DNA of 64,000 bases from Tolypothrix brevis GSE-NOS-MK-07-07A (GCA_019358985.1 JAHHIJ010000024.1:1-64000); one strand, 5' to 3'; positions 17,570-26,700 are shown, numbered from the stretch's first letter. Translations and numbers: made by a program. Notes: generated from the letters alone by a model not told the origin.

Positions 17570-20500
17570 AAATGTGTGTAACGGCAGCTATTTGCCCTAA
17601 ACTATGCTGAAGGCGAACACTGACCATTTTTAAGACATTCGTTGCTAGTAATGGGTCTTGTGAAAGTACTGCCTCGAAATCTTTTGTTTTGATAGCTAAA
17701 GTCCGAATTCTGGCTTCACCTGCAACAACAGTTGTTGCATATTGGCTATGGGTCAACACTTCTAATTCACCAATAGTTTGCCCAGAGGAAATTGTCATAC
17801 CTTTGCCTGTATTGCTGGGAAGTACTTTTGCCTCACCATCAATTAAAACTATCAGTTCAAGGGCAGGTCTTCCCTCTTTACAGATTTCTTGTTGAGGCTC
17901 ATAAATGCGTACTTCGCTATTACCTGCAAGTTCAATTAAAGCATTTGCCTTGATATCTTGGAAGAAGCTGCTGCCATAAAGCCATAACAGCTTTTTTAAA
18001 GTTCCTACAGATTCGCTGCTTGTATTGTGGGGCAAAGCTCGCATTTCCCACTGGACGTGGATAACTAAATCATCTCCAGTGCTAAAACGAACTAAATCTC
18101 CAGATTTCAGTTGTTTTTGCTGGTTTTGAATGTGTTCTTTCCCAATACGTACACCGTTGCTGCTTCCTAAATCTTTAACGCTGAGTCCTTTTTCATCCAG
18201 ATAGAATATAGCGTGCTGTCGCGAAACACGCTTATCGGGAATAACGATATCATTCTCCTGTCCCCGTCCAACTTGAATTGTTGACTGCTGGAAAGTCTTC
18301 TTTTCTGGGCGTCCCGTTGCTTTGATTTGAGCAATTAGAGTTGGTACACTAGCACCACCATTTCCTTCGGGACTTTGACCGACAATTAGTTGTGCTGTTT
18401 CTTGCACAAGCCAATCATTATTTTGCTTGCTATCTAGCAGTAAGCGAGCTTCCTCAAAGGCGAGAGAAGGATTACATTGATCCAAGGCATAAAGACAGGC
18501 AGCTTGTACTAAAGGATCTACATCTTGTAAAAGTGCAAGCAAAACATTATTAATTGCCTCTGTACTCTGAGGGGCTTTATTACCTAAGTAAGTAGGAGCA
18601 GAGTTAAAAGAATAAGATTGTGTTGGTTGCTCAGAGTAATTGTTGGTGACACCAAGTTGTGTTGATATGGGTACAGGCTGAGTTAGCTGATCCTGTTGTC
18701 GTAATGAAGAGATTACTCTTTGACTCAAACGGTTTTGCCATCTTGACTGCTCATCGTGCAGCATTTCTTCGGTGACATTTGCTGCCAATACACCGATTGA
18801 ACGACCAATATTAAACGCTTCTGGTGAGTCTCCGAGCAATTCTAAAATGCGGAATAACTGAATGGCAATGAGTTTTTTCTTTTCTTGTACGGCTTGTCGC
18901 AGCAAGACATAAACAGGTGCGTGGGGGTTTGGCACTGAGTTATACAGCATTTGCCCATACACGGCTAAATCTTCCAGTTGAGCTAATAAAACTTCAGCTT
19001 TTTGGAGAAGTGGACCATCTTGATTAAACATTTCTGCGAACACTTGTTCGTGTTCGTCTGTTGTGATGGCATACTCTTGTCTTAATGCGATGATTTCCTT
19101 TTGCCTGCGTGCGATCGCTTCTTGTAAGGGTGTGCCACTTTCGAGCAATTGCTGAATTAGCGACTCTGATGCACGTCGATAGCCTTCGATCCGCAATTGA
19201 GTTTCTCGACTGCGTTGTTTTGTCGGTTCGAGAAGGGTGTAATCTTCAACTCCCAGTTCTGCTAAAACGCCGTAATGTTCTTCATCAGTTACGTTTAGTT
19301 CTTTCCGCATATCTTTGAGAACTTCCAAACTGTCTGCGGAACTATTTACTTGTCCTTCTTCTAAGGCTTCGCGCAAAACTCCTTTATAAACTTGTACTCG
19401 ATCTGCACGCTTAAAACCAGGCAATACTTTGGCGAGAACATACACTTCATCGGGAATTAAATCTTGCAGCGAACGTCCTTCAAGTAGCTTTGACCAATCT
19501 ACTGCTAGTTTGTTCAGTTGACGACGCAAATTACTTGCTAGACTTTCGCGAGAATAACGCTCTCGGCTGCGAGTTAAGCTGCGATACATCCACAAGCTGC
19601 TGACGACGATGATAATACCGTTCAATGCAAGGATAGCCCAATTTGGCAGTAAGCTGATATTCGGACGTCCGCCAAACATGAAGAAGCCGTTGAAGGAGAC
19701 AAATACACACAAGACAAAAACGACGTGTAGTACTTGTTCTTCATTTAAATATTTGTTTTTAGAATGCAGATAAGCTCTATAGGCTTTCTCTAAGCCTACA
19801 GTTAAGAAATAGCTAGCGATCGCAAAAACTGCTAAAGTCAAAGGTGCGGCAATTAACTTGGGAATGGGAATTGGTTGATTAAAGAAGTAAAATCCTGGAT
19901 TGAAGAGTGTGCGTAATTGCGTTTCTTCATGAGTCCAGGCACCAGAGTAATAGTAGTCCCAGTTGCCAGCGTACAGAAAGTAGAACCAATAAAATCCGAA
20001 CATCAGACCAAAGTAACTGTAAAAAAGTATCTTTTGGTCTGGTTTGGTGATTCCCTCCCAGTATGAACGCTCGGCGTCAATGTCCATACAAGGAGATTGA
20101 CAGCTTACACAAGCACTTTTTTCTTGACCCGAACTATCCACAGTCCGACAAGTTGACTGGGTGATGCTTTGGGGTGGTTTGTCGTGAGCATCAGTTCCTA
20201 ATAAGCCCCGTGGACCTGTGTAAAACATTTGTACAGGTGCCATTGGGCAAAAATACTGACACCAGCTTCTTCCTTTGTAGAGAAAGCCGACTGTAATGGC
20301 TGAAATGATGGTAAATAGCAGAAAAATCGCCATTGCCGTGCGATCGCCATTCACAAAAAGGATGCGAATGTTCAAACCCAAGTAAAATAAACCTACTTGC
20401 AGATATAGATAATTGCGTCCCAGCCAAGACTCTTTCTCTACACCTGCCTGTTCATAGCGAACGTTTCCTGTGTCTGGGTTAACGACTTTCTGCTTGCGTT

Positions 20501-20855
20501 GAATGCCTAAGGCACGAGGAATTTGCGAGAAGAAATACAATGGACAAATCCGTCGCCAAAATTCATGACCGAACACTAGTAACACCATGATTCCTATCGG
20601 CAGAACCATTGCCCAAAATATGCGTCCTCCCATACCATATGGCTGCTCGGGTAGACACACACCCTGAACTTTGACGCAACTTGAGGGATCGAGGTATTTT
20701 TCTGGATGGAGATGAAAAGGACTAATGAGATTACTTGGATCTGTGAACGATATCGAAATTGGATCGTAGAATAAAGAGAATATTAACGTCAGCCAGCCTA
20801 TCGCTAGTACCCACCTGACGAGATGCATTTTTTTTTCTTCAACTTGACTAATCAT
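17568..20855 (-). CDS. Membrane 4Fe-4S protein with HEAT-like, FHA and cyclic-nucleotide-binding domains
   Basis: About 1095 residues. The N-terminal third has roughly eight membrane helices and NapH/polyferredoxin-like cysteine motifs: GRSWCQYFCP and a second set ending CVSCQSPCMD. It therefore probably passes electrons across or at the membrane. A long helical cytoplasmic part follows, then a HEAT-like segment (VQAACLYALDQC), an FHA domain (GRGQENDIVIPDKRVSRQHA, near 860-930), and a C-terminal Crp-type cyclic-nucleotide-binding fold (last 130 residues). I prefer the ATG at 20855; a GTG at 20939 and an ATG at 20828 are alternatives. The FHA-bearing reductase at 15450-17207 is the obvious redox partner. 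The combination suggests electron flow gated by phosphorylation and a nucleotide signal (inference). I know no characterised homologue. Confidence 0.85.
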   Translation of the reverse strand: MISQVEEKKMHLVRWVLAIGWLTLIFSLFYDPISISFTDPSNLISPFHLHPEKYLDPSSCVKVQGVCLPEQPYGMGGRIFWAMVLPIGIMVLLVFGHEFWRRICPLYFFSQIPRALGIQRKQKVVNPDTGNVRYEQAGVEKESWLGRNYLYLQVGLFYLGLNIRILFVNGDRTAMAIFLLFTIISAITVGFLYKGRSWCQYFCPMAPVQMFYTGPRGLLGTDAHDKPPQSITQSTCRTVDSSGQEKSACVSCQSPCMDIDAERSYWEGITKPDQKILFYSYFGLMFGFYWFYFLYAGNWDYYYSGAWTHEETQLRTLFNPGFYFFNQPIPIPKLIAAPLTLAVFAIASYFLTVGLEKAYRAYLHSKNKYLNEEQVLHVVFVLCVFVSFNGFFMFGGRPNISLLPNWAILALNGIIIVVSSLWMYRSLTRSRERYSRESLASNLRRQLNKLAVDWSKLLEGRSLQDLIPDEVYVLAKVLPGFKRADRVQVYKGVLREALEEGQVNSSADSLEVLKDMRKELNVTDEEHYGVLAELGVEDYTLLEPTKQRSRETQLRIEGYRRASESLIQQLLESGTPLQEAIARRQKEIIALRQEYAITTDEHEQVFAEMFNQDGPLLQKAEVLLAQLEDLAVYGQMLYNSVPNPHAPVYVLLRQAVQEKKKLIAIQLFRILELLGDSPEAFNIGRSIGVLAANVTEEMLHDEQSRWQNRLSQRVISSLRQQDQLTQPVPISTQLGVTNNYSEQPTQSYSFNSAPTYLGNKAPQSTEAINNVLLALLQDVDPLVQAACLYALDQCNPSLAFEEARLLLDSKQNNDWLVQETAQLIVGQSPEGNGGASVPTLIAQIKATGRPEKKTFQQSTIQVGRGQENDIVIPDKRVSRQHAIFYLDEKGLSVKDLGSSNGVRIGKEHIQNQQKQLKSGDLVRFSTGDDLVIHVQWEMRALPHNTSSESVGTLKKLLWLYGSSFFQDIKANALIELAGNSEVRIYEPQQEICKEGRPALELIVLIDGEAKVLPSNTGKGMTISSGQTIGELEVLTHSQYATTVVAGEARIRTLAIKTKDFEAVLSQDPLLATNVLKMVSVRLQHSLGQIAAVTHI

Positions 20856-21031
20856 CTGTTTTAGCTTCTCTATAGTAAGACATGAAAAACAGTCATGATA
20901 TTGTACAAAAGAGGAGAGTTTTACCCTGATCTTATGCACAGTAGGTAGAATAATCCACTATTCAGGTGCTTTCAAAAAATGAAAGCAAGAGTTGAGACAA
21001 TAGTACAACTTTTCTCAAACAATTTCAAAAA

Positions 21032-22213
21032 TTATTGATTTTTGCAACATTCTATTAATGGTGCATCGGTAATTGCCCCCAAATTTACAGAACGCAGTAA
21101 ATCTTGCCAGTCAGTTTTTAATTCGGCATCATTAGGACGTTGACGCATTAACTGCGCCAAATTTGTCAAGGCATCGGTTAAAGAGCCAGACAATGCATAT
21201 ATACTAGCACGCTGCCGTATATCTGAAGACGCTAAATCTCTTTGCAATTTTTCATCGGGTACTAGCCGAACAATTGAACCTTGTACAACTAAGTCTCGAC
21301 TGCGCTCTTTTTGATCGCACACTGCTGAGAAAAACCAACGATAGGTTTTGCCTACCTTAAGTTCTGGAGTTGAATTAGCAGGTATTACGCTGACAATTCC
21401 TGATTTTGCGGGAGTTTTAAAAGTTGATTTAGTAATTATTTGCTGGTTTTCATCTTGTAAAACTAGTTCTAATGCTTGAGCATTAGTTTGGGGAACGTAG
21501 AAAAACAATGTCGGAGAAGAAAAAGTTGTTATTTGAGGATCTTCTAAGGGTGCAAGAGCAATAATTGGTTGATTGCTGGATGTGCAGGAATTTCCTCCCC
21601 TAGTTCCTGCTGATACCCGCCTAGCTGGTGTACCTAACGCGGCTGGAGGAGTGAATTTTCTACTTCTTACATTATCTGCATTTCTTCTATTGACGGCAGC
21701 ATCGGACTGAGTTGCCTGAGGACTAGTATTGACGGCAGCACCGGACTGAGTTGCTTGAGTACTAGCAGGTTGATTGACATTATTACCTAAAGCTATTGCA
21801 GTTTCGTTGTCTGGTAGCTTTTGTACCCGCGTTCCTGCGGGGATCAATCGTCCGGGTTGCCCGAAGTCGAAGTTAGCAGGTATATATAAAATATTGCGTC
21901 TTGATTTGCTACCGAGGAGGCGATCGCGTTCCATATAACTTTGAATATTGTTGATAGCGATCGTCGCATATGTATCCCCAGGTCTTGCCTTTAATGCCTG
22001 TTGGAAATAATTTAAAGCAACTGGGTAATTACGAAGCTTTGTGGCATCATAACCTTGTAGCATATACTTGCTGTAGTTACTTTGGCTAGATTTCGCTTCC
22101 ACCAGTATCATTGTGGGAACATTTGCTGCCATCTTCATGGAGCAGCCACCAGGTAATACCAAGGCAACAATTGCCACAACGCTGATATATTTTGTCCAGA
22201 TTTGGTATTTCAC
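21032..22213 (-). CDS. DUF928 domain exported protein
   Basis: 393 residues. The N-terminus is a signal sequence with a Cys after LPGG, so either a secreted protein or an atypical lipoprotein. A TPR-like unit follows (about 55-90, YPVALNYFQQAL), then a low-complexity linker with duplicated SGAAVN/SDAAVN words. The DUF928 domain covers about 185-385 and begins FTPPAALGTPARRVSAGTRG. DUF928 is a cyanobacterial family of unknown function, often found near TPS and CHAT genes. Here it lies 346 bp downstream of the second exoprotein gene on the same strand. A role in the same envelope system is inferred from neighbourhood. Confidence 0.88.
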   Translation of the reverse strand: MKYQIWTKYISVVAIVALVLPGGCSMKMAANVPTMILVEAKSSQSNYSKYMLQGYDATKLRNYPVALNYFQQALKARPGDTYATIAINNIQSYMERDRLLGSKSRRNILYIPANFDFGQPGRLIPAGTRVQKLPDNETAIALGNNVNQPASTQATQSGAAVNTSPQATQSDAAVNRRNADNVRSRKFTPPAALGTPARRVSAGTRGGNSCTSSNQPIIALAPLEDPQITTFSSPTLFFYVPQTNAQALELVLQDENQQIITKSTFKTPAKSGIVSVIPANSTPELKVGKTYRWFFSAVCDQKERSRDLVVQGSIVRLVPDEKLQRDLASSDIRQRASIYALSGSLTDALTNLAQLMRQRPNDAELKTDWQDLLRSVNLGAITDAPLIECCKNQ

Positions 22214-22385
22214 GGTTGATGCGCTACTAGTAGCGCTACTGATACTCTATACTTTACTACAAAATTGGCTCTTGTGATTCCGCAATTACACATGTGATAA
22301 TATCAAGGTGTAATTTCCACCCTATTTTCCGGCATAAGTATAAATAAGTTAAAGTATTAATAATATTTCTAAATATTGTTCGTAG

Positions 22386-22403
22386 TGAGCGATTAATCGC
22401 TCA
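22386..22403. repeat. 18-bp perfect palindrome
   Basis: TGAGCGATTAATCGCTCA reads the same on both strands and is flanked by CGTAG. It belongs to the same loose family as 6523-6539 and 61761-61776. It lies between DUF928 and the second exoprotein. Confidence 0.7.
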
Positions 22404-22474
22404 AAGCGTTTTTTCTGAAGATGCGTCTAATTTAGCCCACGCAGGTGTTTCTCATCCAGAAAAGACGTAGCATT

Positions 22475-22626
22475 GCTACGTCTCTACAAGGGTTTCGGGC
22501 AATGCATAATGAAATTCGGTCGATGCCCATTGGGTGCATCGGCAGTCAGCGCTACGTCTCTACAAGGGTTTCGGGCAATGCATAATGAAATTCGGTCGAA
22601 GTCCATTGGGTGCATCGGCAGTCAGC
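22475..22626. repeat. 76-bp tandem duplication covering the 3' end of the exoprotein gene
   Basis: Units 22475-22550 and 22551-22626 differ at only about two positions. Each carries half of a GCTACGTCTCTAC palindrome and the family B word AAGGGTTTCGGGCAATGCAT, and is followed by exoprotein 3' coding sequence. The gene now stops in the second unit (22560). The first unit is a leftover copy of the same tail and stop. Upstream, AAAGACGTAGCATTGC at 22462 completes the palindrome. Confidence 0.9.
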
Positions 22627-24932
22627 GTCACCTCGCCCTGATCATTAAATACCCAGCCAGTTGCGGGTATAATCTCCACGGGATCAGGGCGAGAGGATAT
22701 GGTTGCTGTAGTTTTTGAACTAGGCTTTTGACCCGTAGTAATTAAGCGAGTATCTGACCACACCACATCACTACTGAGAAAGTCGTCAGGACTAAGGGGT
22801 AAGCCACCGCGTCCGGTGACGATAAATTCATTAGTTTTTCCGGCGTTGCGATCGCCACAGCTTTGAGCAATTTGTCTTGAGGCATTGAAGACTTCTGCTG
22901 GTAATCTAAGTATCCCACGACTGGGATCAATATCCGGCGTGTTGATTTGTATCATACCATTTACCCCCAGTTGAGAACTGGCAGTAATGTCACTTTCGGG
23001 AGTTTGTACTTGACGAGGTTGGATGCCAAAGATGCCTTGAGTTGTAATATTAATATTTCCTCCCCGACCTCTGAAAGCATTGGCAGTAATGTCACTATTT
23101 TCTTCTGGGAGAGCGACAATCAATTTGGAATCGATATTTATATTGCCACCAGCAACGTCCGCACCAAGCTGTGAAGTGTCTGCATTTGTAGTTATCTGAC
23201 TGTTGCGGCGTAACAATAATAAATCTGTATCCTTTATTGAAATATCCCCACCTCGACCGGATGTGGTTTGTGCCGTTAATTTTCCTGTTGTATCCAAACG
23301 GATGGAGCCGGCTTGTATTTGAAGATTACCTGCATTCCCCGATCCTAAACCTTCCACAGTTACTTGTGCCCCATCTTTAACAATCAACCGAGGTGTGGTA
23401 ATCATCAACGAACCCGCATCTCCAGTACCGCGAGTCCGAGCAACCAAGCCACTGCCAGACTGACTATTTGGTGCTGTTCCACTTATTTCTACAGAATCGC
23501 TGGCGCGTACTGTAAGATTACCCCCCTTGCCCGTGCTATTTATACCAGTGCCAGCTGTTACCTGCGCTCCATCCTCGACAATTAACTTCCCTGTGTTAAT
23601 CGTCAAGGAACCCGCATCTCCACTACTTAGAGTTTGAGTAAACAAACCGCTAGACATCCCATTAATCATGGAAGTTCCACTGAGTTTTACCAAATCTGAG
23701 GCTGTGACGTTCAACGTTCCCCCCGAACCTTGGCTACCCTCAAAAGCACTAGCTGCTATGTTTGCCCCGTCTTCCACAATTAACTTCCCTGTGTTAATCG
23801 TCAAGTTGCCAGCTGCACCTGTACCACGAGTTTGAGTGAACAAAGCGCTAGGCAAGCCATCTGCATCAGTTCCCGTCACTTGCACAGATTCAGAGGCATT
23901 CACTGTTAAACTTCCCCCTGATCCAGCACCGAAAGTAGAAGTTGATACTTGGGAACCATCTTTAATAGTTAACTGTTCAGCCTGGATAGAGATTCCTTTG
24001 CCGTTTTGACTTCCCAGATTTTGTGCGACAAGTCCTGACCCATTAGCAAGGGTGACACGGTTGCCCTGCACCTGAATATTACCGCTGCCTTCGCCTTCCT
24101 CACTAATACCAACTAACGCATGGCGACTAAGTGATATATCACCTAGCGATACGTTATTGGGAAAAATAAAGGGCAGGTTGTTACTATCAAGGTTTAATCC
24201 TATCGTTCCCTCTCCAAGTATCCCTCCTAAAACGATCTGACCAAGTGGAGCTGTTAGAAGTCCGCCATCTAGGGTGACATTGCCACCAATTAATGCCAAG
24301 GTTTTACCAGGCTCTACCGCTATTCCCCCTTGCACTTGAATATCTCTTGGAGTCGTGCCAAATTGCAGCCCAATGGGTACGCTGACCGTTAGCAAGGGTG
24401 TTGTAGGGCTTGCAGTGGCACTAAATTCAGTGCCATCAGCAAACTTGATGCTGCTAGCTGTACTACCCACAAAGGAACCACCCAAATTTAGTGCAGCATT
24501 TGGTCCAAAGACAATTCCATTGGGATTAATCAAAAATAAATTGGCATTAGAAAAAGCAAGATTGCCGTCAATCATCTGGAAAGTCCCAAGGGGACCGAGA
24601 ATTTCCGAGCGGTTCCTACCCGTCACCCTTGTGATAATATTCTGAATATTACTGGAATTCAAGAAAAAGGCAGCGCGTCCTTCACTGACATTAAGTTCCA
24701 AAAAACTGTGGAACAGATTGTTACCTCTAGTTGCACCACCCATCAGCACTTCAGTAGAACCACCAAACTCGTTTGGTACAACACGAGAACTTTCATTTCC
24801 TAAAGTGCTATCAGGAATAATCAGGCTTTGGGCAAAGGCGCTATCTGCAAAACCAGAGGCAATTGCCCCACTAATTGCGAAATAAATTGCTAATCCCAGT
24901 TGCCAAAAACAACTGTTCTTATTTTGAAACAT
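22560..24932 (-). CDS. Second two-partner secretion exoprotein (TpsA-like)
   Basis: 790 residues with a signal peptide (about 1-34), a filamentous haemagglutinin N-terminal domain (about 40-165, NNLFHSFLEL and NPNGIVFGPNA) and a shorter repetitive beta-helix. The C-terminus has TGRGGLPLSPDDFL and VVWSDTR, as in the first exoprotein, and then ATGWVFNDQGEVTL. The last ten or so residues and the TAG stop are encoded by a family B repeat (the TAG is inside GTAGAGACG), so the natural tail may have been replaced. No transporter gene adjoins it, and the TpsB at 4511 is the nearest candidate. A DUF928 gene follows downstream. Confidence 0.92.
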   Translation of the reverse strand: MFQNKNSCFWQLGLAIYFAISGAIASGFADSAFAQSLIIPDSTLGNESSRVVPNEFGGSTEVLMGGATRGNNLFHSFLELNVSEGRAAFFLNSSNIQNIITRVTGRNRSEILGPLGTFQMIDGNLAFSNANLFLINPNGIVFGPNAALNLGGSFVGSTASSIKFADGTEFSATASPTTPLLTVSVPIGLQFGTTPRDIQVQGGIAVEPGKTLALIGGNVTLDGGLLTAPLGQIVLGGILGEGTIGLNLDSNNLPFIFPNNVSLGDISLSRHALVGISEEGEGSGNIQVQGNRVTLANGSGLVAQNLGSQNGKGISIQAEQLTIKDGSQVSTSTFGAGSGGSLTVNASESVQVTGTDADGLPSALFTQTRGTGAAGNLTINTGKLIVEDGANIAASAFEGSQGSGGTLNVTASDLVKLSGTSMINGMSSGLFTQTLSSGDAGSLTINTGKLIVEDGAQVTAGTGINSTGKGGNLTVRASDSVEISGTAPNSQSGSGLVARTRGTGDAGSLMITTPRLIVKDGAQVTVEGLGSGNAGNLQIQAGSIRLDTTGKLTAQTTSGRGGDISIKDTDLLLLRRNSQITTNADTSQLGADVAGGNINIDSKLIVALPEENSDITANAFRGRGGNINITTQGIFGIQPRQVQTPESDITASSQLGVNGMIQINTPDIDPSRGILRLPAEVFNASRQIAQSCGDRNAGKTNEFIVTGRGGLPLSPDDFLSSDVVWSDTRLITTGQKPSSKTTATISSRPDPVEIIPATGWVFNDQGEVTLTADAPNGLRPNFIMHCPKPL

Positions 24933-24976
24933 ATCAGAATTTGTCTCTGAATCAAAAACTGAAAATATCGATCTTC

Positions 24977-25165
24977 ATATCCCCGACTTCTTAAAGGATA
25001 CAGCTATTGCGAATGGTAGGTCTGACCCCTCATTTCATTAAAAAACCTCGTAGAGACGTTCCGGCGGAACGTCTCTACAATTGTATGGAATGTCGAAAAA
25101 TCGTGAGATAAGGGGTGATACCCCTGAATCGCAATAGCTGTATCCGTAAAAGTTGTCGGGGATAT
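24977..25165. mobile_element. 189-bp nested inverted-repeat element (family D)
   Basis: Left arm from ATATCCCCGACTTC through GGATACAGCTATTGCGA to GACCCCTCAT. The right arm mirrors it: AAGGGGTGATACCCCTGA, then TCGCAATAGCTGTATCC and GTCGGGGATAT. The centre at 25050-25078 is a GTAGAGACGTTCC palindrome. It looks like a MITE or a stack of nested insertions. No open reading frame is credible, and no target duplication is obvious. It sits just upstream of the second exoprotein gene and may influence its promoter. Confidence 0.75.
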
Positions 25166-25170
25166 TCCTT

Positions 25171-25230
25171 GTAGAGACGTAGCAATGCTACGTCTCTACG
25201 TGTATTCGATTAGAGCGATAGGCTGCTGTA
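25171..25230 (+). mobile_element. Partial family A element, TAGC core
   Basis: A GTAGAGACGTAGCAATGC palindrome (25171-25199) followed by GTGTATTCGATTAGAGCG and the terminal GCTGCTGTA matches only the right half of family A elements. The left arm is missing, replaced by the end of the family D element 5 bp away. Confidence 0.65.
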
Positions 25231-25281
25231 ATGGTGAAGATCGCACGCAACAAAAAGCAGATTGCAAAATGTCTACACTAA

Positions 25282-25650
25282 TTACCGCACCTGGTTTCTA
25301 GGGGCAGACTGCTGTAGTTGCTGTCTATAGTTTGGAGCCAGTTGTTCCAGCCTATTTAATGTTGCTGGATCGCCTTGTCTTAGCTTCTGTATTGCTTGTG
25401 GATCTTCCCGTTGTAGCTGCTCTATTGCTTGTGGGTTGAGCTTGTTTATTCGCTGTAGTTGGAATGGTGGTATCCCTCGTGGATTCCCCGGCTCGGGCGT
25501 CCATCTTGGTGTGATTTTGAGACATGGCTGCCCAGGCAAACAGGGGGTTGCAAAAGCATACCCTCCACTTAAAGCAACGATCGCTCCACTCATCACTAAA
25601 GCACTCATTACCCTCAACTTCCAAAAATCTTGTAGATGATTTTGAGTCAT
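25282..25650 (-). CDS. Small exported protein with Q/P-rich repeats, unknown function
   Basis: 122 residues. A signal peptide (about 1-35, ending YAFA) is followed by CLPGQPCLK, which may form a disulfide. The polar tail has recurring units of the type LNPQAIEQLQREDPQAIQKL, a helical repeat of about 11 residues. The ATG at 25650 is supported by GGAAGG 10 nt upstream. I recognise no family. Its position beside the second exoprotein makes an envelope role possible. Confidence 0.6.
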   Translation of the reverse strand: MTQNHLQDFWKLRVMSALVMSGAIVALSGGYAFATPCLPGQPCLKITPRWTPEPGNPRGIPPFQLQRINKLNPQAIEQLQREDPQAIQKLRQGDPATLNRLEQLAPNYRQQLQQSAPRNQVR

Positions 25651-25935
25651 ACCAGTTTTGCCTTCCTAAAATGCTTATTTAATTCTTATAAGTAGACCGG
25701 GTTGTAATTTTTACAACGGCGATTTTCAAAGGATCAAACCCAAACCATAATGTTATTATTCTATTATCCTGCGTATCATTCCGATATTGGTAGATGTGTT
25801 ACATAAGTTAATAAGTTATACCGAGCTAGCGGTAAATTTAACACCAGCATAAATCGGTTTATCCGCCCTTGTTCTGAGGGTATAAATCCGGGCTTACCGA
25901 CAAAAAACCAGGTTTCTATAGATTAAATATTTGAT
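25651..25935. other. Intergenic region with a small GTTGTAA/TTACAAC dyad
   Basis: The dyad GTTGTAA-TTT-TTACAAC at 25701-25717 lies about 50 bp upstream of the small exported protein and could be a protein-binding site. The rest is AT-rich without a recognisable gene. Confidence 0.4.
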
Positions 25936-26034
25936 ATCATGTCCGGTTAATTAACACTAATAAAAACATCGTAACCCTCGTAAAGACGTTCCGGCGGAAC
26001 GTCTCTACAATATATCTAATTTGCCGGATATGAT
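25936..26034. mobile_element. MITE-like element, family C (ATCATGTCCGG ends)
   Basis: 99 bp. The left end ATCATGTCCGGTTAATT pairs with the right end AATTTGCCGGATATGAT (15 of 17 positions). The core at 25980-26008 is a GTAAAGACGTTCC palindrome. The right third lies inside the coding region of the HsdR-N-like gene and provides its last ten codons and its TAG stop. A partial copy is at 36741-36810. Confidence 0.78.
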
Positions 26035-26667
26035 TTGAGAGATTGCTTTCAAAACTTGTAGTAGTTCAATTGAAGATTCAACACGAGTAATGTCTAGTTT
26101 TGGTAGTAATTGATAAATTGGGGGATTTCCTTGCTGAATATAGACAAACTGATAATCCATACCATTAGTAGTTAGTCCCCAAACTGATGATTGTTGTTCT
26201 ATGCCTTGATAAGCATAACTGAGCAATTGGGGTAAACCATCAAAGGCATTCAGACTACTATTTTTAGCTTCAATTACCAATATCCAAAATGGTGTATTCG
26301 TGGTTCTACCTTCAGTTTGATTAACTGCTAAAATATCCATCCTTCCTTTGATGATTCTATCTTCATCTTCAACGGATATTTCCGCAATATTTTCTTCTAA
26401 AGTTATTTGAATATTAGTCCGATAAAAGCCCGCTAACTTCATTAATGGAGCCAGAAAAAGAAACTTTATTTGCCCTTCGGAAATTTTACCTTCTGAGTAG
26501 TAGCTACGAAAGATATTTTGGATTTGCAACAGTTCTTGTTGTTCAAACTCTGTTAAAGATTCTAGAGAGAGTAATGGTGTAAATGAATTATTGAGTTGTT
26601 CTTCAAATTTGAAAAGCTGCCGGACATTTTTTAGGCTGAGATTTCTTGCGTCTAAAGTTGTGGTCAT
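26005..26667 (-). CDS. HsdR N-terminal-like nuclease-fold protein (orphan)
   Basis: 220 residues matching the N-terminal nuclease region of type I restriction R subunits, without helicase domains. The PD-(D/E)XK residues are visible: Asp in GRMDIL, Glu and Lys in VIEAKNS, and Gln in LPQLLSYAYQ. No HsdM or HsdS is nearby. Such stand-alone proteins are common in cyanobacteria, and their function is unknown. The C-terminal residues (QIISGKLDIL) and stop codon come from a family C repeat, so the original end has been altered. Confidence 0.78.
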   Translation of the reverse strand: MTTTLDARNLSLKNVRQLFKFEEQLNNSFTPLLSLESLTEFEQQELLQIQNIFRSYYSEGKISEGQIKFLFLAPLMKLAGFYRTNIQITLEENIAEISVEDEDRIIKGRMDILAVNQTEGRTTNTPFWILVIEAKNSSLNAFDGLPQLLSYAYQGIEQQSSVWGLTTNGMDYQFVYIQQGNPPIYQLLPKLDITRVESSIELLQVLKAISQIISGKLDIL

Positions 26668-26700
26668 TGTTTAATTTTTCAAGTCAATGGTCAATGGTAA

